Source: UBA1930 sp943371535 (GTDB taxonomy: Bacteria; Bacteroidota; Bacteroidia; Chitinophagales; Chitinophagaceae). From it: DNA of 64,000 bases. The notes beneath the pieces were generated by a model. That model was not told the origin of the DNA. It saw only the letters and a program-made list of their open reading frames with translations, and did no database searches. This document shows, in pieces, positions 1 to 8,577 of this stretch. The stretch spans positions 102,625 through 166,624 of the forward strand of contig CALRVE020000004.1 in NCBI GenBank assembly GCA_943371535.1. The letters run 5' to 3'. The position numbers and the translations under genes are program-made. Numbering within the stretch: position 1 is the stretch's first letter; the number at the start of each line of letters is the position of its first letter.

Positions 1-1502
1 CCTGTCATTTCGCTTGGAATAGACAATTGCATAATAGATAAAATGGTTGGTGCAATATCTCCCAATTTACCTGGTTTTACAGTTCCTTGAAATTCGTTAT
101 CAATTACAAATAAAGGTACTAAGTTTAATGAGTGTTGAGTGTTTGGGCTTCCATCTTCATTAATCATAAAATCCGCATTGCCATGATCGGCTGTAAGCAA
201 AACAGTGTAGTTATGTTTTAATGCAGCCGTAACCACTTTTTCTACGCAAGTATCTACTGTTTCAACTGCTTTAACAACAGCACTAAAAACGCCTGTATGC
301 CCCACCATATCAGCATTGGCAAAATTTAAACAAGCAAAATCAAAAGTTTCATTTTCTATTTCAGGTACTAATTTTTCTACCAACCCAAATGCACTCATTT
401 CTGGTTGCAAATCGTAAGTAGCTACTTTGGGCGATGGAACAATCATTCTGGTTTCTCCTTCAAATGCAGTTTCTCTACCCCCACTAAAAAAGAAAGTTAC
501 ATGCGGATATTTTTCTGTTTCGGCTAAACGAATTTGCTTTTTACCATGAGCAGCCAATACTTCACCTAAAGTATTATTCAGGTTATCGTTCTCAAACATT
601 ACTTGTACATTTTTAAAAGTAGCATCATACTCTGTCATGGTGGTATAATGTACATTTAAAGCTTGCATGTTTTGTTCAGCAAAATCTTTTTGCGATAATA
701 CCTCAGTAATTTCTCTACAACGATCGGTTCTAAAGTTGAAGCAAATAACAGCATCGCCATTTTTAATTTTTGCTTCTTCAGTGTTTAATTCACCATTAAT
801 AATTGGCTGAATAAATTCATCGGTTACGCCTGCTTCATACGATTGTTGTAATGATGATGCTAAATTATTACTAGCTGTGCCAATGCCATGTACCATTGCA
901 TCGTAAGCTAGTTTAACACGTTCCCAACGTTTGTCTCTATCCATTGCATAATAACGACCAGTAATAGTAGCAATTTTTGCATGTGTTGGTGCAATATGTT
1001 GTTGCAGGTTTTGAATAAACCCTAATCCGCTTTTGGGATCACAATCTCTACCATCGGTAAAAGCATGAATAAATACCTTAGTTAAACCAGCTTTTTCAGC
1101 AGCATCCACAATAGCTTTTAAATGAGTAGTGTGTGAGTGTACACCTCCATCACTTACTAAACCAATTAAATGTAAAGCAGTATTGTTTTGTTTAGCAAAA
1201 TCGATTGCTGCAATCAATTGTTCATTTTTAAAAAAAGATGCATCTCTTATTGCAACATTAATTCTTTGAAGTTCTTGATAAACCACTCTTCCTGCACCAA
1301 GGTTTAAATGCCCAACTTCACTGTTGCCCATTTGTCCATCTGGCAAACCAACAGCTTCGCCACAAGTAACCAAAATGCTATTGGGATATTTACTATATAA
1401 ACTACTTACAAAAGGTACATTCGCATTCTGAATTGCATCGGCTGTTTTAGATTGGCCCAGTCCCCAGCCATCCATTATAATTAAAATTGCTTTTTTGCTC
1501 AT
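1..1502 (-). CDS. gpmI: 2,3-bisphosphoglycerate-independent phosphoglycerate mutase (3' end beyond window)
   Basis: Interconverts 3- and 2-phosphoglycerate in glycolysis, using two Mn ions and a phosphoserine intermediate, in the cytosol. The frame is open from an ATG at 1502 to the window edge, giving about 500 of the family's usual 510 or so residues, so only the extreme C-terminus is missing. The start MSKKAILIIMDGWG carries the first metal-binding Asp (residue 11). MGNSEVGHLN holds the catalytic serine (residue 61). GRYYAMDRDKRWER and the late metal motif TADHGNAD are also present. The gene is divergent from the DUF4783 gene, with about 125 bases between them. Identification is by motif and full-length agreement with the family. 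Confidence 0.97.
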   Translation of the reverse strand, partial: MSKKAILIIMDGWGLGQSKTADAIQNANVPFVSSLYSKYPNSILVTCGEAVGLPDGQMGNSEVGHLNLGAGRVVYQELQRINVAIRDASFFKNEQLIAAIDFAKQNNTALHLIGLVSDGGVHSHTTHLKAIVDAAEKAGLTKVFIHAFTDGRDCDPKSGLGFIQNLQQHIAPTHAKIATITGRYYAMDRDKRWERVKLAYDAMVHGIGTASNNLASSLQQSYEAGVTDEFIQPIINGELNTEEAKIKNGDAVICFNFRTDRCREITEVLSQKDFAEQNMQALNVHYTTMTEYDATFKNVQVMFENDNLNNTLGEVLAAHGKKQIRLAETEKYPHVTFFFSGGRETAFEGETRMIVPSPKVATYDLQPEMSAFGLVEKLVPEIENETFDFACLNFANADMVGHTGVFSAVVKAVETVDTCVEKVVTAALKHNYTVLLTADHGNADFMINEDGSPNTQHSLNLVPLFVIDNEFQGTVKPGKLGDIAPTILSIMQLSIPSEMT

Positions 1503-1626
1503 GGCGTAAAGCTACAGTTTTTGGAAATATGGCAAATACTCGATTATCTTTAACACATTGTATCAAATATGTTTTTTTGGTATGATTTTGGCTCGAATAA
1601 AAATGTTATTTACCGAAAAATTTATT

Positions 1627-2007
1627 ATGAAAAAGTTGCTACTTTTTTTATTTATTGGATTTACTGCACTTTCATTTGGACCGAAAGTAGATAGTGATGG
1701 AATTGTGAAGGCTTTAAAAGCTGGAAATGTTGAACAATTGGCTACTTTTTTTGATAGTTTTATTGATTTAAAACTACCCGAAAAAGAAGAAATTAAAAAT
1801 GTGGGTACTAAGCAAGCTACTATTGCTTTAAAAGCATTTTTCGCCGATAATGGTATTAAGGGGTTCGATTTAACCTCTCAAAGAGAAATGGGTAATACGA
1901 TGTACATGGCAGGAAAGTTGAAAAATAATGGTAAAGGTTTTAACATAACCATTATGATGAAAAAAAGTGAAGACAATCATGGCATTGTATCTATTAGAAT
2001 TAATTAA
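1627..2007 (+). CDS. DUF4783 family exported protein
   Basis: A small protein of 126 residues when started at the ATG at 1627. That start gives a clean signal peptide (MKKLLLFLFIGFTALSFG); an ATG at 1558 would add 23 residues in front of it and is less likely. The mature part, with GIVKALKAGNVEQLATFFD and the closing IMMKKSEDNHGIVSIRIN, looks like the DUF4783 fold of Bacteroidota, whose function is unknown and which resembles NTF2-like domains. It lies directly before nadC, an arrangement I recall from other Bacteroidota, and is followed by its own terminator, so co-transcription with nadC is not required. Confidence 0.8.
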   Translation: MKKLLLFLFIGFTALSFGPKVDSDGIVKALKAGNVEQLATFFDSFIDLKLPEKEEIKNVGTKQATIALKAFFADNGIKGFDLTSQREMGNTMYMAGKLKNNGKGFNITIMMKKSEDNHGIVSIRIN

Positions 2008-2026
2008 TTTTTTTTGAGTTTTTATA

Positions 2027-2058
2027 AAAAAGGGTTTCTGGAAACAGAAGCCCTTTTT
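2027..2058 (+). terminator. Rho-independent terminator with GAAA loop
   Basis: The stem AAAAAGGGTTTCTG pairs with CAGAAGCCCTTTTT around a GAAA tetraloop, with one T-G pair and a run of T at the end. It closes the DUF4783 transcript just before nadC. Confidence 0.85.
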
Positions 2059-2093
2059 ACTTGTGATAAATTGAATTGAACTTACTTTGCAAC

Positions 2094-2954
2094 ATGACAC
2101 AGTTTGATGAACAGTTACAACAATTGGTTATTGCAGCATTACAAGAAGATGTTGGTGATGGAGATCACAGTACTTTAAGTTGTATTCCACCCAATAAAAA
2201 AGGCAAGGCTGTTTTAAAAATTAAACAAGATGGAATTCTAGCTGGCATTGCAGTTGCAGAAAAAATATTTAAACAAGTTGAACCAAATGCCCATTTTACG
2301 GCCTTTAAAAAAGATGGCGATGCAATGGTGTATGGTGAAAAAGCATTTGAAGTAGAAGCTTCTATTCATACTATTCTTACTTGCGAAAGATTGGTGTTAA
2401 ACTGTATGCAACGCATGAGTGGTATTGCAACACTTACCAATAGTTATGTGCAGTTATTGAAAGGATTTCATACCAAATTATTGGATACTCGAAAAACAAC
2501 GCCCAACTTTAGATTGCTGGAAAAAGAAGCAGTAAAAATTGGTGGTGGTATTAATCATAGGTTTGGTTTATACGATATGATTATGTTAAAAGACAATCAT
2601 ATTGATTATGCAGGTGGGTTAGCAAATGCCATTAACAAGGCACATGAATATGTTGTTGCAAATAAACCCTATTTAAAAATTGAAGTTGAAACTAGGAGCT
2701 TGGAAGATGTACAAACCGTTTGCAGTATTGGTAAAGGAAAAGTATTTAGAATAATGCTCGATAATTTTACACCAGAACAAGTGTTTGAAGCAGTAAAAAT
2801 AATTGATGGCAATTTTGAAACTGAAGCTAGTGGAGGTATTAATTATACAACCATACAAGCTTATGCTGCAACTGGTGTAGATTATGTAAGCGTTGGTGGA
2901 TTAATACATCAAGCAAAAAGCTTGGATTTAAGTTTAAAGGCTGTGATTGTGTAG
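2094..2954 (+). CDS. nadC: nicotinate-nucleotide pyrophosphorylase (carboxylating)
   Basis: Quinolinate phosphoribosyltransferase: it converts quinolinate and PRPP to nicotinate mononucleotide, the step joining de novo synthesis to the common NAD pathway. The protein is 286 residues from ATG 2094, which follows an element close to the Bacteroidetes -7 box (TTACTTTG) by a few bases; a TTG at 2076 is possible but less likely. Family motifs are visible: GDGDHST near the N-terminus, the PRPP/quinolinate-binding stretch LDTRKTTPNFRLLEKEAV, GGGINHRFGLYDMIMLKDNH, EVETRSLEDV and EASGGI. The last pathway enzyme, nadE, is elsewhere in this window at 23.5 kb. Confidence 0.96.
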   Translation: MTQFDEQLQQLVIAALQEDVGDGDHSTLSCIPPNKKGKAVLKIKQDGILAGIAVAEKIFKQVEPNAHFTAFKKDGDAMVYGEKAFEVEASIHTILTCERLVLNCMQRMSGIATLTNSYVQLLKGFHTKLLDTRKTTPNFRLLEKEAVKIGGGINHRFGLYDMIMLKDNHIDYAGGLANAINKAHEYVVANKPYLKIEVETRSLEDVQTVCSIGKGKVFRIMLDNFTPEQVFEAVKIIDGNFETEASGGINYTTIQAYAATGVDYVSVGGLIHQAKSLDLSLKAVIV

Positions 2955-2974
2955 TTGATAAATATTTTATAGAA

Positions 2975-3319
2975 ATGAGCAAAAAAAATAAACCCGATTC
3001 CCTAGGCTTTGTCTTCAGCACAGATCCTAATTTTAAGTTTGAGGAAGAAGAACAAACTGTAGAAACATTGGCACCTAATCAGCAAAAACTACGAGTTTGG
3101 TTAGATACCAAAAAAAGGGCAGGTAAAGTAGCTACCTTAATTACAGGATTTATTGGAACTGTTGAAGATTTAGAAGACTTAGGCAAAAAACTAAAAAACT
3201 TTTGTGGCACAGGCGGCAGTGCAAAAGATCATGAAATAATTGTTCAGGGAGATCAACGAGAAAAAATTCTGCAATGGCTATTAAAGAATGGTTATACAAA
3301 TACTAAAAAGGCTGGTTAA
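2975..3319 (+). CDS. SUI1/YciH-type translation initiation factor
   Basis: A 114-residue protein whose C-terminal two thirds match the SUI1/eIF1 fold as found in bacterial YciH: KKRAGKVATLITGFIG, then LGKKLKNFCGTGGSAKD and a closing IIVQGDQREKILQWLLKNG. The N-terminal 40 residues are acidic (FEEEEQ) and variable, as in other Bacteroidota members. The family is thought to influence start-codon selection; its physiological role in bacteria is not well settled. It follows nadC by 20 bases and may share its transcript. It converges on the pseudouridine synthase gene with only one base between the stop codons. Confidence 0.88.
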   Translation: MSKKNKPDSLGFVFSTDPNFKFEEEEQTVETLAPNQQKLRVWLDTKKRAGKVATLITGFIGTVEDLEDLGKKLKNFCGTGGSAKDHEIIVQGDQREKILQWLLKNGYTNTKKAG

Positions 3320-3320
3320 T

Positions 3321-3911
3321 TTAATCTTCATTGAATAATTTTTTATATAAAGTATTCTTGGAAAGTTCTATCATTTCACCAGGTTGTAAATCCTCTAAAG
3401 TAAGTTGTTCAATTCGGTATCGTATCAATCGTAAAGTGGGGTAACCAACTTGTGCAGTCATCTTTCTCACTTGTCTATTTTTTCCTTCTTGTAAAATTAT
3501 TTTTATCCATGGAGCAGGAATATTTTTTCTAACTCTAATCGGTGGATTTCTTGCTGCAACAATTGGCTCATCATCAAATATAGTACTGATGGTTTTTTGT
3601 GTTGCATACATTTTACCATCAATATTTATAGTAACACCTGCATTCAATTGTTCAATAGCTGTTGTTGTAATTGCACCATCTACTTGTACCCAATATTCTC
3701 TTGCATGTTTATACTGTGGATGCAATAAACGATGGTTCAATGTTTTATCGTTTGTTAATATTAATAAGCCTTCGCTATCATAATCTAATCGCCCAACAGG
3801 ATATACATCTTTAGGAACATCAAAATAATTGGCCAATGTTTTTTTATCTCCCTCACTGGTAAATTGAGAGAGTGTATTGAAAGGTTTGTATATAATAAAG
3901 TAACGAAACAT
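3321..3911 (-). CDS. RluE-type 23S rRNA pseudouridine synthase
   Basis: Isomerises a uridine in 23S rRNA to pseudouridine; related to RluE and the RsuA branch. In 196 residues it has the N-terminal YFIIYKPFNTLSQFT, the catalytic-loop motif GRLDYDSEGLLILTND with the nucleophilic Asp (the first D), and the C-terminal signature EGKNRQVRKMTAQVGYPTLRLIR. No S4 domain precedes the catalytic domain, which fits RluE better than RsuA or RluB. The target position cannot be fixed from sequence alone. Confidence 0.93.
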   Translation of the reverse strand: MFRYFIIYKPFNTLSQFTSEGDKKTLANYFDVPKDVYPVGRLDYDSEGLLILTNDKTLNHRLLHPQYKHAREYWVQVDGAITTTAIEQLNAGVTINIDGKMYATQKTISTIFDDEPIVAARNPPIRVRKNIPAPWIKIILQEGKNRQVRKMTAQVGYPTLRLIRYRIEQLTLEDLQPGEMIELSKNTLYKKLFNED

Positions 3912-3921
3912 GCTAAAATAA

Positions 3922-3945
3922 AAAGTGCCGCAGATGCGACACTTT
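3922..3945 (-). terminator. Stem-loop terminator between the membrane-protein operon and rluE-like gene
   Basis: AAAGTGCCGC and GCGACACTTT form a ten-pair stem with one mismatch around AGAT. It lies upstream of the pseudouridine synthase on the minus strand, so it most simply ends transcripts from the 4177-4937 operon. A second inverted repeat (TGGGAAA and TTTCCCA, four-base loop) is at 3970-3987. The rest of 3946-4176 is AT-rich with no gene visible. Confidence 0.65.
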
Positions 3946-4176
3946 ATATATGGATGGGTTAGTAAGTACTGGGAAATAAATTTCCCATCACAATAATAAA
4001 AAGACTTTCAGCGTAAACAAAAAAAAATTGAAACAATTTTATTCACATTTTATTTTAAAACTGTGAATTCAAAAAAAAATGATCACTTATTTTTTTGTTG
4101 CAATTGTAATAAACATTCAACCCACATTTGCATTAAAAAAATACCAATATGCTGAAACATTGATGAATAAAGCGTT

Positions 4177-4656
4177 TTAGAGCATACTAGTATGTTTCAT
4201 AAAATGATATCGTTGAATTATTTGTTGGGTAAAAATGAATAAAGCAATAACACTTACAACATAAAAAATAATTGGAGCAACTAAAAAATATTTTAGAATA
4301 AAACTTAGTAAACAAACAAAACTACTTGCAACAAGTACACTTAGTAAAATATGAACGATTGCATCGGTGAGTAATTTTTTCTTAAAAAAAATCATTACAA
4401 CAAAACATGCAAGGGTTATAAGCACATTAAAAAGTATAAAGTTGTTGTTGGCAATATCTAGTTGCAAATGATCAATAGTTTTTTCAATAAAAAATTGATT
4501 CATCCCTAATAAAACAAAAGCAAACATCAAACGCCAAAAAAAATTATAACGAGGTGAGCAATCAAAATGATCGTTGGCAACAACTCTTTTAGCAGCAATA
4601 ATTTTTCTGTTGTATGAAATAAGAGCATACAATTTTTTCATGCACCAATTCACCAC
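4177..4656 (-). CDS. Polytopic membrane protein of unknown function
   Basis: A 159-residue protein I do not recognise. It has an N-terminal soluble segment rich in Lys and Arg, then about four hydrophobic segments: FFWRLMFAFVLLGMNQFF, FILFNVLITLACFVVMIFF, an Ile/Val/Leu-rich one near residue 105, and one near 130-145. Its start overlaps the stop of the upstream DCC protein by seven bases if ATG 4656 is used; an ATG at 4641 is also possible. The tight coupling suggests that the membrane protein works with that thiol protein. No catalytic motif is seen. Confidence 0.7.
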   Translation of the reverse strand: MVNWCMKKLYALISYNRKIIAAKRVVANDHFDCSPRYNFFWRLMFAFVLLGMNQFFIEKTIDHLQLDIANNNFILFNVLITLACFVVMIFFKKKLLTDAIVHILLSVLVASSFVCLLSFILKYFLVAPIIFYVVSVIALFIFTQQIIQRYHFMKHTSML

Positions 4657-4937
4657 TTTAATTTTAAAAATGGGTTGTATAAAAAATATTTTCGTTGTAA
4701 AATTTCAGCCAAAGCATCTACACCATACTTTACTTCGCCGGTGGTTAAATTAATTAACGAAATTTCATGCTTCGCTTTTTCCCAATCTATTTTATGTGCT
4801 TTTATATTTACTTCACTAAATGAAATTCTATGTTGATTTTGTAATAATCCTCCTTTTACAAATGCAGCTGTATAGGCTTTGCAAAGTGGACAATGATCAT
4901 CGTAAATCAATGCCTGATTAAAGCTTTCTTTTTTCAT
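4650..4937 (-). CDS. DCC-type thiol-disulfide oxidoreductase-like protein (DUF393)
   Basis: A 95-residue protein with the family's near-terminal motif, here YDDHCPLCKAY: a CxxC pair preceded by Asp residues, resembling a thioredoxin active site. DUF393/DCC proteins are predicted thiol-disulfide oxidoreductases with little experimental evidence. It has no signal peptide, so it would act in the cytosol. It is the first gene of a two-gene operon with an overlapping membrane protein gene, and its promoter region contains a perfect 18-bp inverted repeat. Confidence 0.85.
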   Translation of the reverse strand: MKKESFNQALIYDDHCPLCKAYTAAFVKGGLLQNQHRISFSEVNIKAHKIDWEKAKHEISLINLTTGEVKYGVDALAEILQRKYFLYNPFLKLKW

Positions 4938-4956
4938 AAATAATCATTTGCATATC

Positions 4957-4988
4957 CAAATTTACTACTTTGTTTTCTTTATTTTCAA
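4957..4988 (-). promoter_or_regulatory. Bacteroidetes-type promoter for the DCC operon
   Basis: On the minus strand, TAAATTTG (plus 4957-4964) matches the -7 consensus TAnnTTTG exactly, and a TTG (plus 4986-4988) lies 21 bases upstream as the -33 element. The -33 element is inside the left arm of the palindrome at 4973-5010, so a protein bound there would block RNA polymerase. Confidence 0.6.
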
Positions 4989-5010
4989 TAAATATTGAAA
5001 ATAAAGAAAA
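4973..5010. repeat. Perfect 18-bp inverted repeat in divergent promoter region (candidate operator)
   Basis: TTTTCTTTATTTTCAATA is followed by AA and then its exact reverse complement. The 38-bp palindrome lies between the divergent DCC operon and the LpxD-like gene, and overlaps the -33 region of the former. It has no T-run typical of a terminator for a neighbouring gene, and neither neighbouring gene ends here, so an operator is the simplest reading. Confidence 0.75.
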
Positions 5011-5036
5011 TTTAACGAGTTTGAACATTCCACCTA

Positions 5037-5044
5037 TAACTTTG
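5037..5044 (+). promoter_or_regulatory. -7 element for the LpxD-like gene
   Basis: TAACTTTG matches TAnnTTTG exactly and ends 13 bases before the ATG at 5058, implying a very short leader. No convincing -33 element at the usual spacing. Confidence 0.5.
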
Positions 5045-5057
5045 GAAAATTTTTTAT

Positions 5058-6002
5058 ATGCAATTTCCTGCTCCGATTGCTGCCACTTGGTTGGCCAATT
5101 TTTTACAAGCTACATTATTAGGTAATGAAAATGCTTTTGCAAAAGGCATTAACGAAATACATAAGGTTGAAGTGGGTGATATTTGTTTTGTAGATCATCC
5201 AAAGTACTACGATAAATGTTTAAACAGCTTAGCAAGTTTCATCATCATCAATACCGAAACAGTAGCAATACCAGAAGGCAAAACATTGTTGGTAGTTAAT
5301 GAACCATTTGAAGCGTATTTAAAAATAGTAGCTCATTTCAGGCCCTATATTCCACAAACAAGTTCTATTAGTACTACAGCCTTAATTGGTGAAGGCACTA
5401 TTGTAATGCCCAACGCATTTATAGGCAATCATGTAACTATAGGCAAAAACTGTGTTATTCACCCCAATGCATCCATTTTAGATTATACCCAAATTGGCGA
5501 CAATGTAGTTATACAGGCAGGTACAGTAATTGGCAGTGATGCATTTTATTACAACACCAAAAAAACTAGACCCAATTGGTACAAAAGAATGGTAAGTTGT
5601 GGTTGTGTTATTATTGAAGACAATGTAGAAATTGGTGCAGGATGCACTATTGATAGAGGTGTAACAGCTAGCACCATCATAGGTTTTGGCACAAAAATGG
5701 ATAATATGGTGCACATTGGTCATGATACAGTCGTTGGTAAAAACTGCTTATTTGCAGCACAAGTAGGCATTGCAGGAGCAACCATCATTGAAGATGGAGT
5801 TACACTTTGGGGTCAAGTGGGTGTAAGTAAAACATTAACCATTGGTGCCAATGCAACAGTACTTGCACAAAGTGGTGTACCATCGTCTTTAAAAGGAGGC
5901 AAAACTTATTTTGGTTATCCTGCAGAAGATGCTGCTACCAAAAGAAGGGAATTGGTTTGGATAAAACGTATTCCAGAAATATGGAAAAAAGTAATGGAGT
6001 AG
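5058..6002 (+). CDS. LpxD-like UDP-3-O-acyl-glucosamine N-acyltransferase (possible paralogue)
   Basis: A 314-residue left-handed beta-helix acyltransferase. The N-terminal 95 residues resemble the uridine-binding domain of LpxD, with the family feature VEVGDICFVDHPKYYDKCL. Hexapeptide repeats run from about residue 105 to 290. HIGHD at 219-223 supplies the catalytic histidine. LpxD adds the N-linked acyl chain in lipid A synthesis. Two features differ from canonical LpxD: it is some 25 residues shorter, and the segment after GSDAF reads YYNTKK instead of the usual GFG-type loop. The gene stands alone rather than beside lpxA or lpxC, so it may be a second LpxD-like enzyme with another acceptor. 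Confidence 0.8.
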   Translation: MQFPAPIAATWLANFLQATLLGNENAFAKGINEIHKVEVGDICFVDHPKYYDKCLNSLASFIIINTETVAIPEGKTLLVVNEPFEAYLKIVAHFRPYIPQTSSISTTALIGEGTIVMPNAFIGNHVTIGKNCVIHPNASILDYTQIGDNVVIQAGTVIGSDAFYYNTKKTRPNWYKRMVSCGCVIIEDNVEIGAGCTIDRGVTASTIIGFGTKMDNMVHIGHDTVVGKNCLFAAQVGIAGATIIEDGVTLWGQVGVSKTLTIGANATVLAQSGVPSSLKGGKTYFGYPAEDAATKRRELVWIKRIPEIWKKVME

Positions 6003-6036
6003 ATTAATACCTAATTTCAACACAAATATTACTGCC

Positions 6037-7335
6037 ATGGAAAATTTTTTTGCTAAGTTCAAATTGCTCGAAGAAAAAGAAGATTATGTAGCAGTAATTA
6101 ATCAGCTAGAAAAAGGAGTTGTATTTAGAGGTACCAATGTATGGGTACTCATATTTGCCATATTTGTTGCATCGTTGGGGTTAAATGTAAACTCAACAGC
6201 TGTTATCATTGGTGCAATGCTTATATCGCCTTTAATGGGTCCAATCATGGGTTTGGGTTTAGGTATGGGTATTAACGATGTGGCTTTACTAAAAAAAGCA
6301 TTGTACAATTTTTTAGTTGCAGCAGGTGTAGCCTTAGCCACCTCTACTTTATTCTTTACATTATCGCCTATTAACGAAGCTCATTCAGAAATTTTAGCAA
6401 GAACATCGCCTAATATCTATGATGTTTTAATTGCCTTATTTGGTGGCTTAGCAGGCATGTTGGCTACTAGCAGTAAAAATAAAGGCAATGTAATACCAGG
6501 TGTTGCAATTGCAACAGCTTTAATGCCACCATTATGCACAGCAGGTTATGGCTTAGCAACTTTTCAATTTCAATTTTTTTTTGGAGCATTTTACCTATTT
6601 ATCATCAACACCGTATTTATTGCATTAGCAACATTTTTTGTGGTTAAGTTTTTAAGATTTCCATTAAAAGATTTGCATAATCCAAAGTCGCAAAAACTAG
6701 CTGAAAGAATAGTTGGTTTTATTGTAATGATTACTTTATTGCCTAGTATTTATTTTGGGTACGACATGATTCAACAAAATAATTTTATACAACATGCTAA
6801 TAGTTACATTGATAAAGAAACTACTTTACCCAACGATTATTTATTGAGCAAAAAAATTGATGCCAAGCAACGTAAAATAACCCTTGTGTATGGAGGTAGA
6901 GAAATTTCGGAAGCAGAAATCAAAAAACTAGAGTCTAAATTAAAAAGCTATTATTTATCTAATGCCACATTAGAAGTTAAACAAGGGTTTGCTTATTTAA
7001 ATGAAAATGATGAAGATGTTATTGTATCGAAAGCCAATCAAATAGCTGCACAAAAAGATTTAATGATTAAGCAGTTACAGGTAGAAATAGATAGTATTCG
7101 TATCAACCATCAATTAAGTGTTCAAGTGTATAAAGAACTAAAGGCACAAAACAATGGCATAATATCTGCTATTGTTCAGCCAACCTTCATTTATACCGAT
7201 AGTTCAGCACAAAAATCTTTTTTAGTTGCCATTGAAACTAGGTCAAAAATATCTACTAAAGAACGTTTACAATTAGAAAATTGGTTGAAGGTTAGATTGA
7301 AACAAAATAGCCTCAAACTAATTATCGAACCCTAA
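6037..7335 (+). CDS. DUF389 integral membrane protein (TIGR00341-like)
   Basis: A 432-residue membrane protein. Residues 30-250 contain the DUF389 core, with VASLGLNVNSTAVIIGAMLISPLMGPIMG, then GGLAGMLATSS and GVAIATALMPPLCTAGYGLA, about six membrane segments in all. The C-terminal 170 residues are soluble, partly coiled-coil (VEIDSIRINHQLSVQVYKEL), and end in a region likely to fold as a periplasmic or cytosolic domain. The family's function is unknown; transport is often suggested. The gene starts 34 bases after the LpxD-like gene and may be co-transcribed. Confidence 0.9.
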   Translation: MENFFAKFKLLEEKEDYVAVINQLEKGVVFRGTNVWVLIFAIFVASLGLNVNSTAVIIGAMLISPLMGPIMGLGLGMGINDVALLKKALYNFLVAAGVALATSTLFFTLSPINEAHSEILARTSPNIYDVLIALFGGLAGMLATSSKNKGNVIPGVAIATALMPPLCTAGYGLATFQFQFFFGAFYLFIINTVFIALATFFVVKFLRFPLKDLHNPKSQKLAERIVGFIVMITLLPSIYFGYDMIQQNNFIQHANSYIDKETTLPNDYLLSKKIDAKQRKITLVYGGREISEAEIKKLESKLKSYYLSNATLEVKQGFAYLNENDEDVIVSKANQIAAQKDLMIKQLQVEIDSIRINHQLSVQVYKELKAQNNGIISAIVQPTFIYTDSSAQKSFLVAIETRSKISTKERLQLENWLKVRLKQNSLKLIIEP

Positions 7336-7473
7336 ATGAAAACAATATTTATGGTATTAAATTCAGGTACTAGAATCACATTTTGTTTTATTACTCCGCT
7401 ACTAGACTCAATTGACAATTACTTTAATTAAAGAACCCGATTTTGATAAAGTATTGGAATTGATAGATTAAAA

Positions 7474-7507
7474 AACCGGCAGAGAATTTTTATTTTCTCT
7501 GCCGGTT
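7474..7507. terminator. Bidirectional terminator between DUF389 gene and prfA
   Basis: AACCGGCAGAGAA and TTCTCTGCCGGTT form a perfect 13-bp stem with an AT loop, flanked by A-runs on one side. It sits between two convergent genes and can serve both. Confidence 0.88.
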
Positions 7508-7512
7508 ATGTA

Positions 7513-8577
7513 TTAATGCTGTTCAGTCATTTTTGCACTGTTCTCCGCCATTTGTAATGATTCTATAAACTCTTCTATTTCACCATTGATTACTGCATCT
7601 AAATTGTAAGATGTTAATCCAATTCGGTGATCGGTTACCCTGCCTTGTGGCCAATTGTATGTTCTAATTTTTGCACTTCTATCGCCCGTGCTTACCAATG
7701 TTTTTCTTTGTTTAGCAATTTCATCTTCGTGTTTACGTACTTGTTCTTCATACAATTTTGTACGCAACATAGTCATGGCTTTTTCTCTATTACCCAACTG
7801 ACTTCTTTCTGTTTGACAAACCACTACTACACCTGTAGGAATATGGGTTAAGAAAACCTTAGTTTCTACTTTGTTTACATTCTGCCCACCAGCACCACCA
7901 CTTCTTGCAGTTTCCATTTTCACATCACTCTCTTTCAATTCAAAATCTATTTCTTCGGCTTCGGGCATTACTGCAACTGTTGCAGCACTTGTATGAACTC
8001 TGCCTTGTGTTTCAGTATTGGGTACACGTTGCACACGATGCACACCACTTTCAAATTTCAGCGTACCATAAACATCTTCGCCAGTTACTTCTAAAATTAC
8101 CTCTTTATAGCCACCTACAGTTCCTTCACTTTCGCTTACTACGGCAGTTTTCCAGCCTTTTTTATTACAATAACGTAAGTACATGCCTAACAAATCGCCT
8201 GCAAATAAACTAGCTTCATCTCCACCGGTTCCTGCTCTAATTTCTAATATGGCGTTTCTATCGTCTTGAGGATCTTTTGGAATGAGTAATTGGGTTAATA
8301 TTTTTTCTAATCGTTCTTTTTCAGCCTCAATTTCGGGCATTTCCATTTTTGCCAATTCTTTCATCTCATCATCATTGCTATTCATGGTTTCTTTGGCAAA
8401 CTCATAGTTAGATAAAGCCTTTTTGTATTGTTCATAAGGTTGAACAATTTTTTCTAATGAACGATACTCCTTACTCATTGCACCAAACTCTTTTTGGTTA
8501 TTAATGATTTCAGGATTGGTTAAAGCAATACCAACTTGCTCAAATCTTGCTTTTATAGCATCTAACTTATCAATCAT
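7513..8577 (-). CDS. prfA: Peptide chain release factor 1
   Basis: Recognises UAA and UAG stop codons and triggers peptidyl-tRNA hydrolysis. The 354-residue protein has the codon-recognition PxT motif as PNT in RVPNTETQGRVHTSAATV, which marks RF1 rather than RF2, and the catalytic SGGAGGQNVNKVET with GGQ. An ATG at 8577 is chosen; a GTG two codons upstream is also in frame. No prmC (its methyltransferase partner) is adjacent. Confidence 0.97.
   Translation of the reverse strand: MIDKLDAIKARFEQVGIALTNPEIINNQKEFGAMSKEYRSLEKIVQPYEQYKKALSNYEFAKETMNSNDDEMKELAKMEMPEIEAEKERLEKILTQLLIPKDPQDDRNAILEIRAGTGGDEASLFAGDLLGMYLRYCNKKGWKTAVVSESEGTVGGYKEVILEVTGEDVYGTLKFESGVHRVQRVPNTETQGRVHTSAATVAVMPEAEEIDFELKESDVKMETARSGGAGGQNVNKVETKVFLTHIPTGVVVVCQTERSQLGNREKAMTMLRTKLYEEQVRKHEDEIAKQRKTLVSTGDRSAKIRTYNWPQGRVTDHRIGLTSYNLDAVINGEIEEFIESLQMAENSAKMTEQH

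Noticed and set aside
7336..7470. Possible gene remnant after the DUF389 gene (a frame reading TITLIKEPDFDKVLELID then stop)
   Set aside because: Too short, no start codon in that frame and no recognisable family; left as background.
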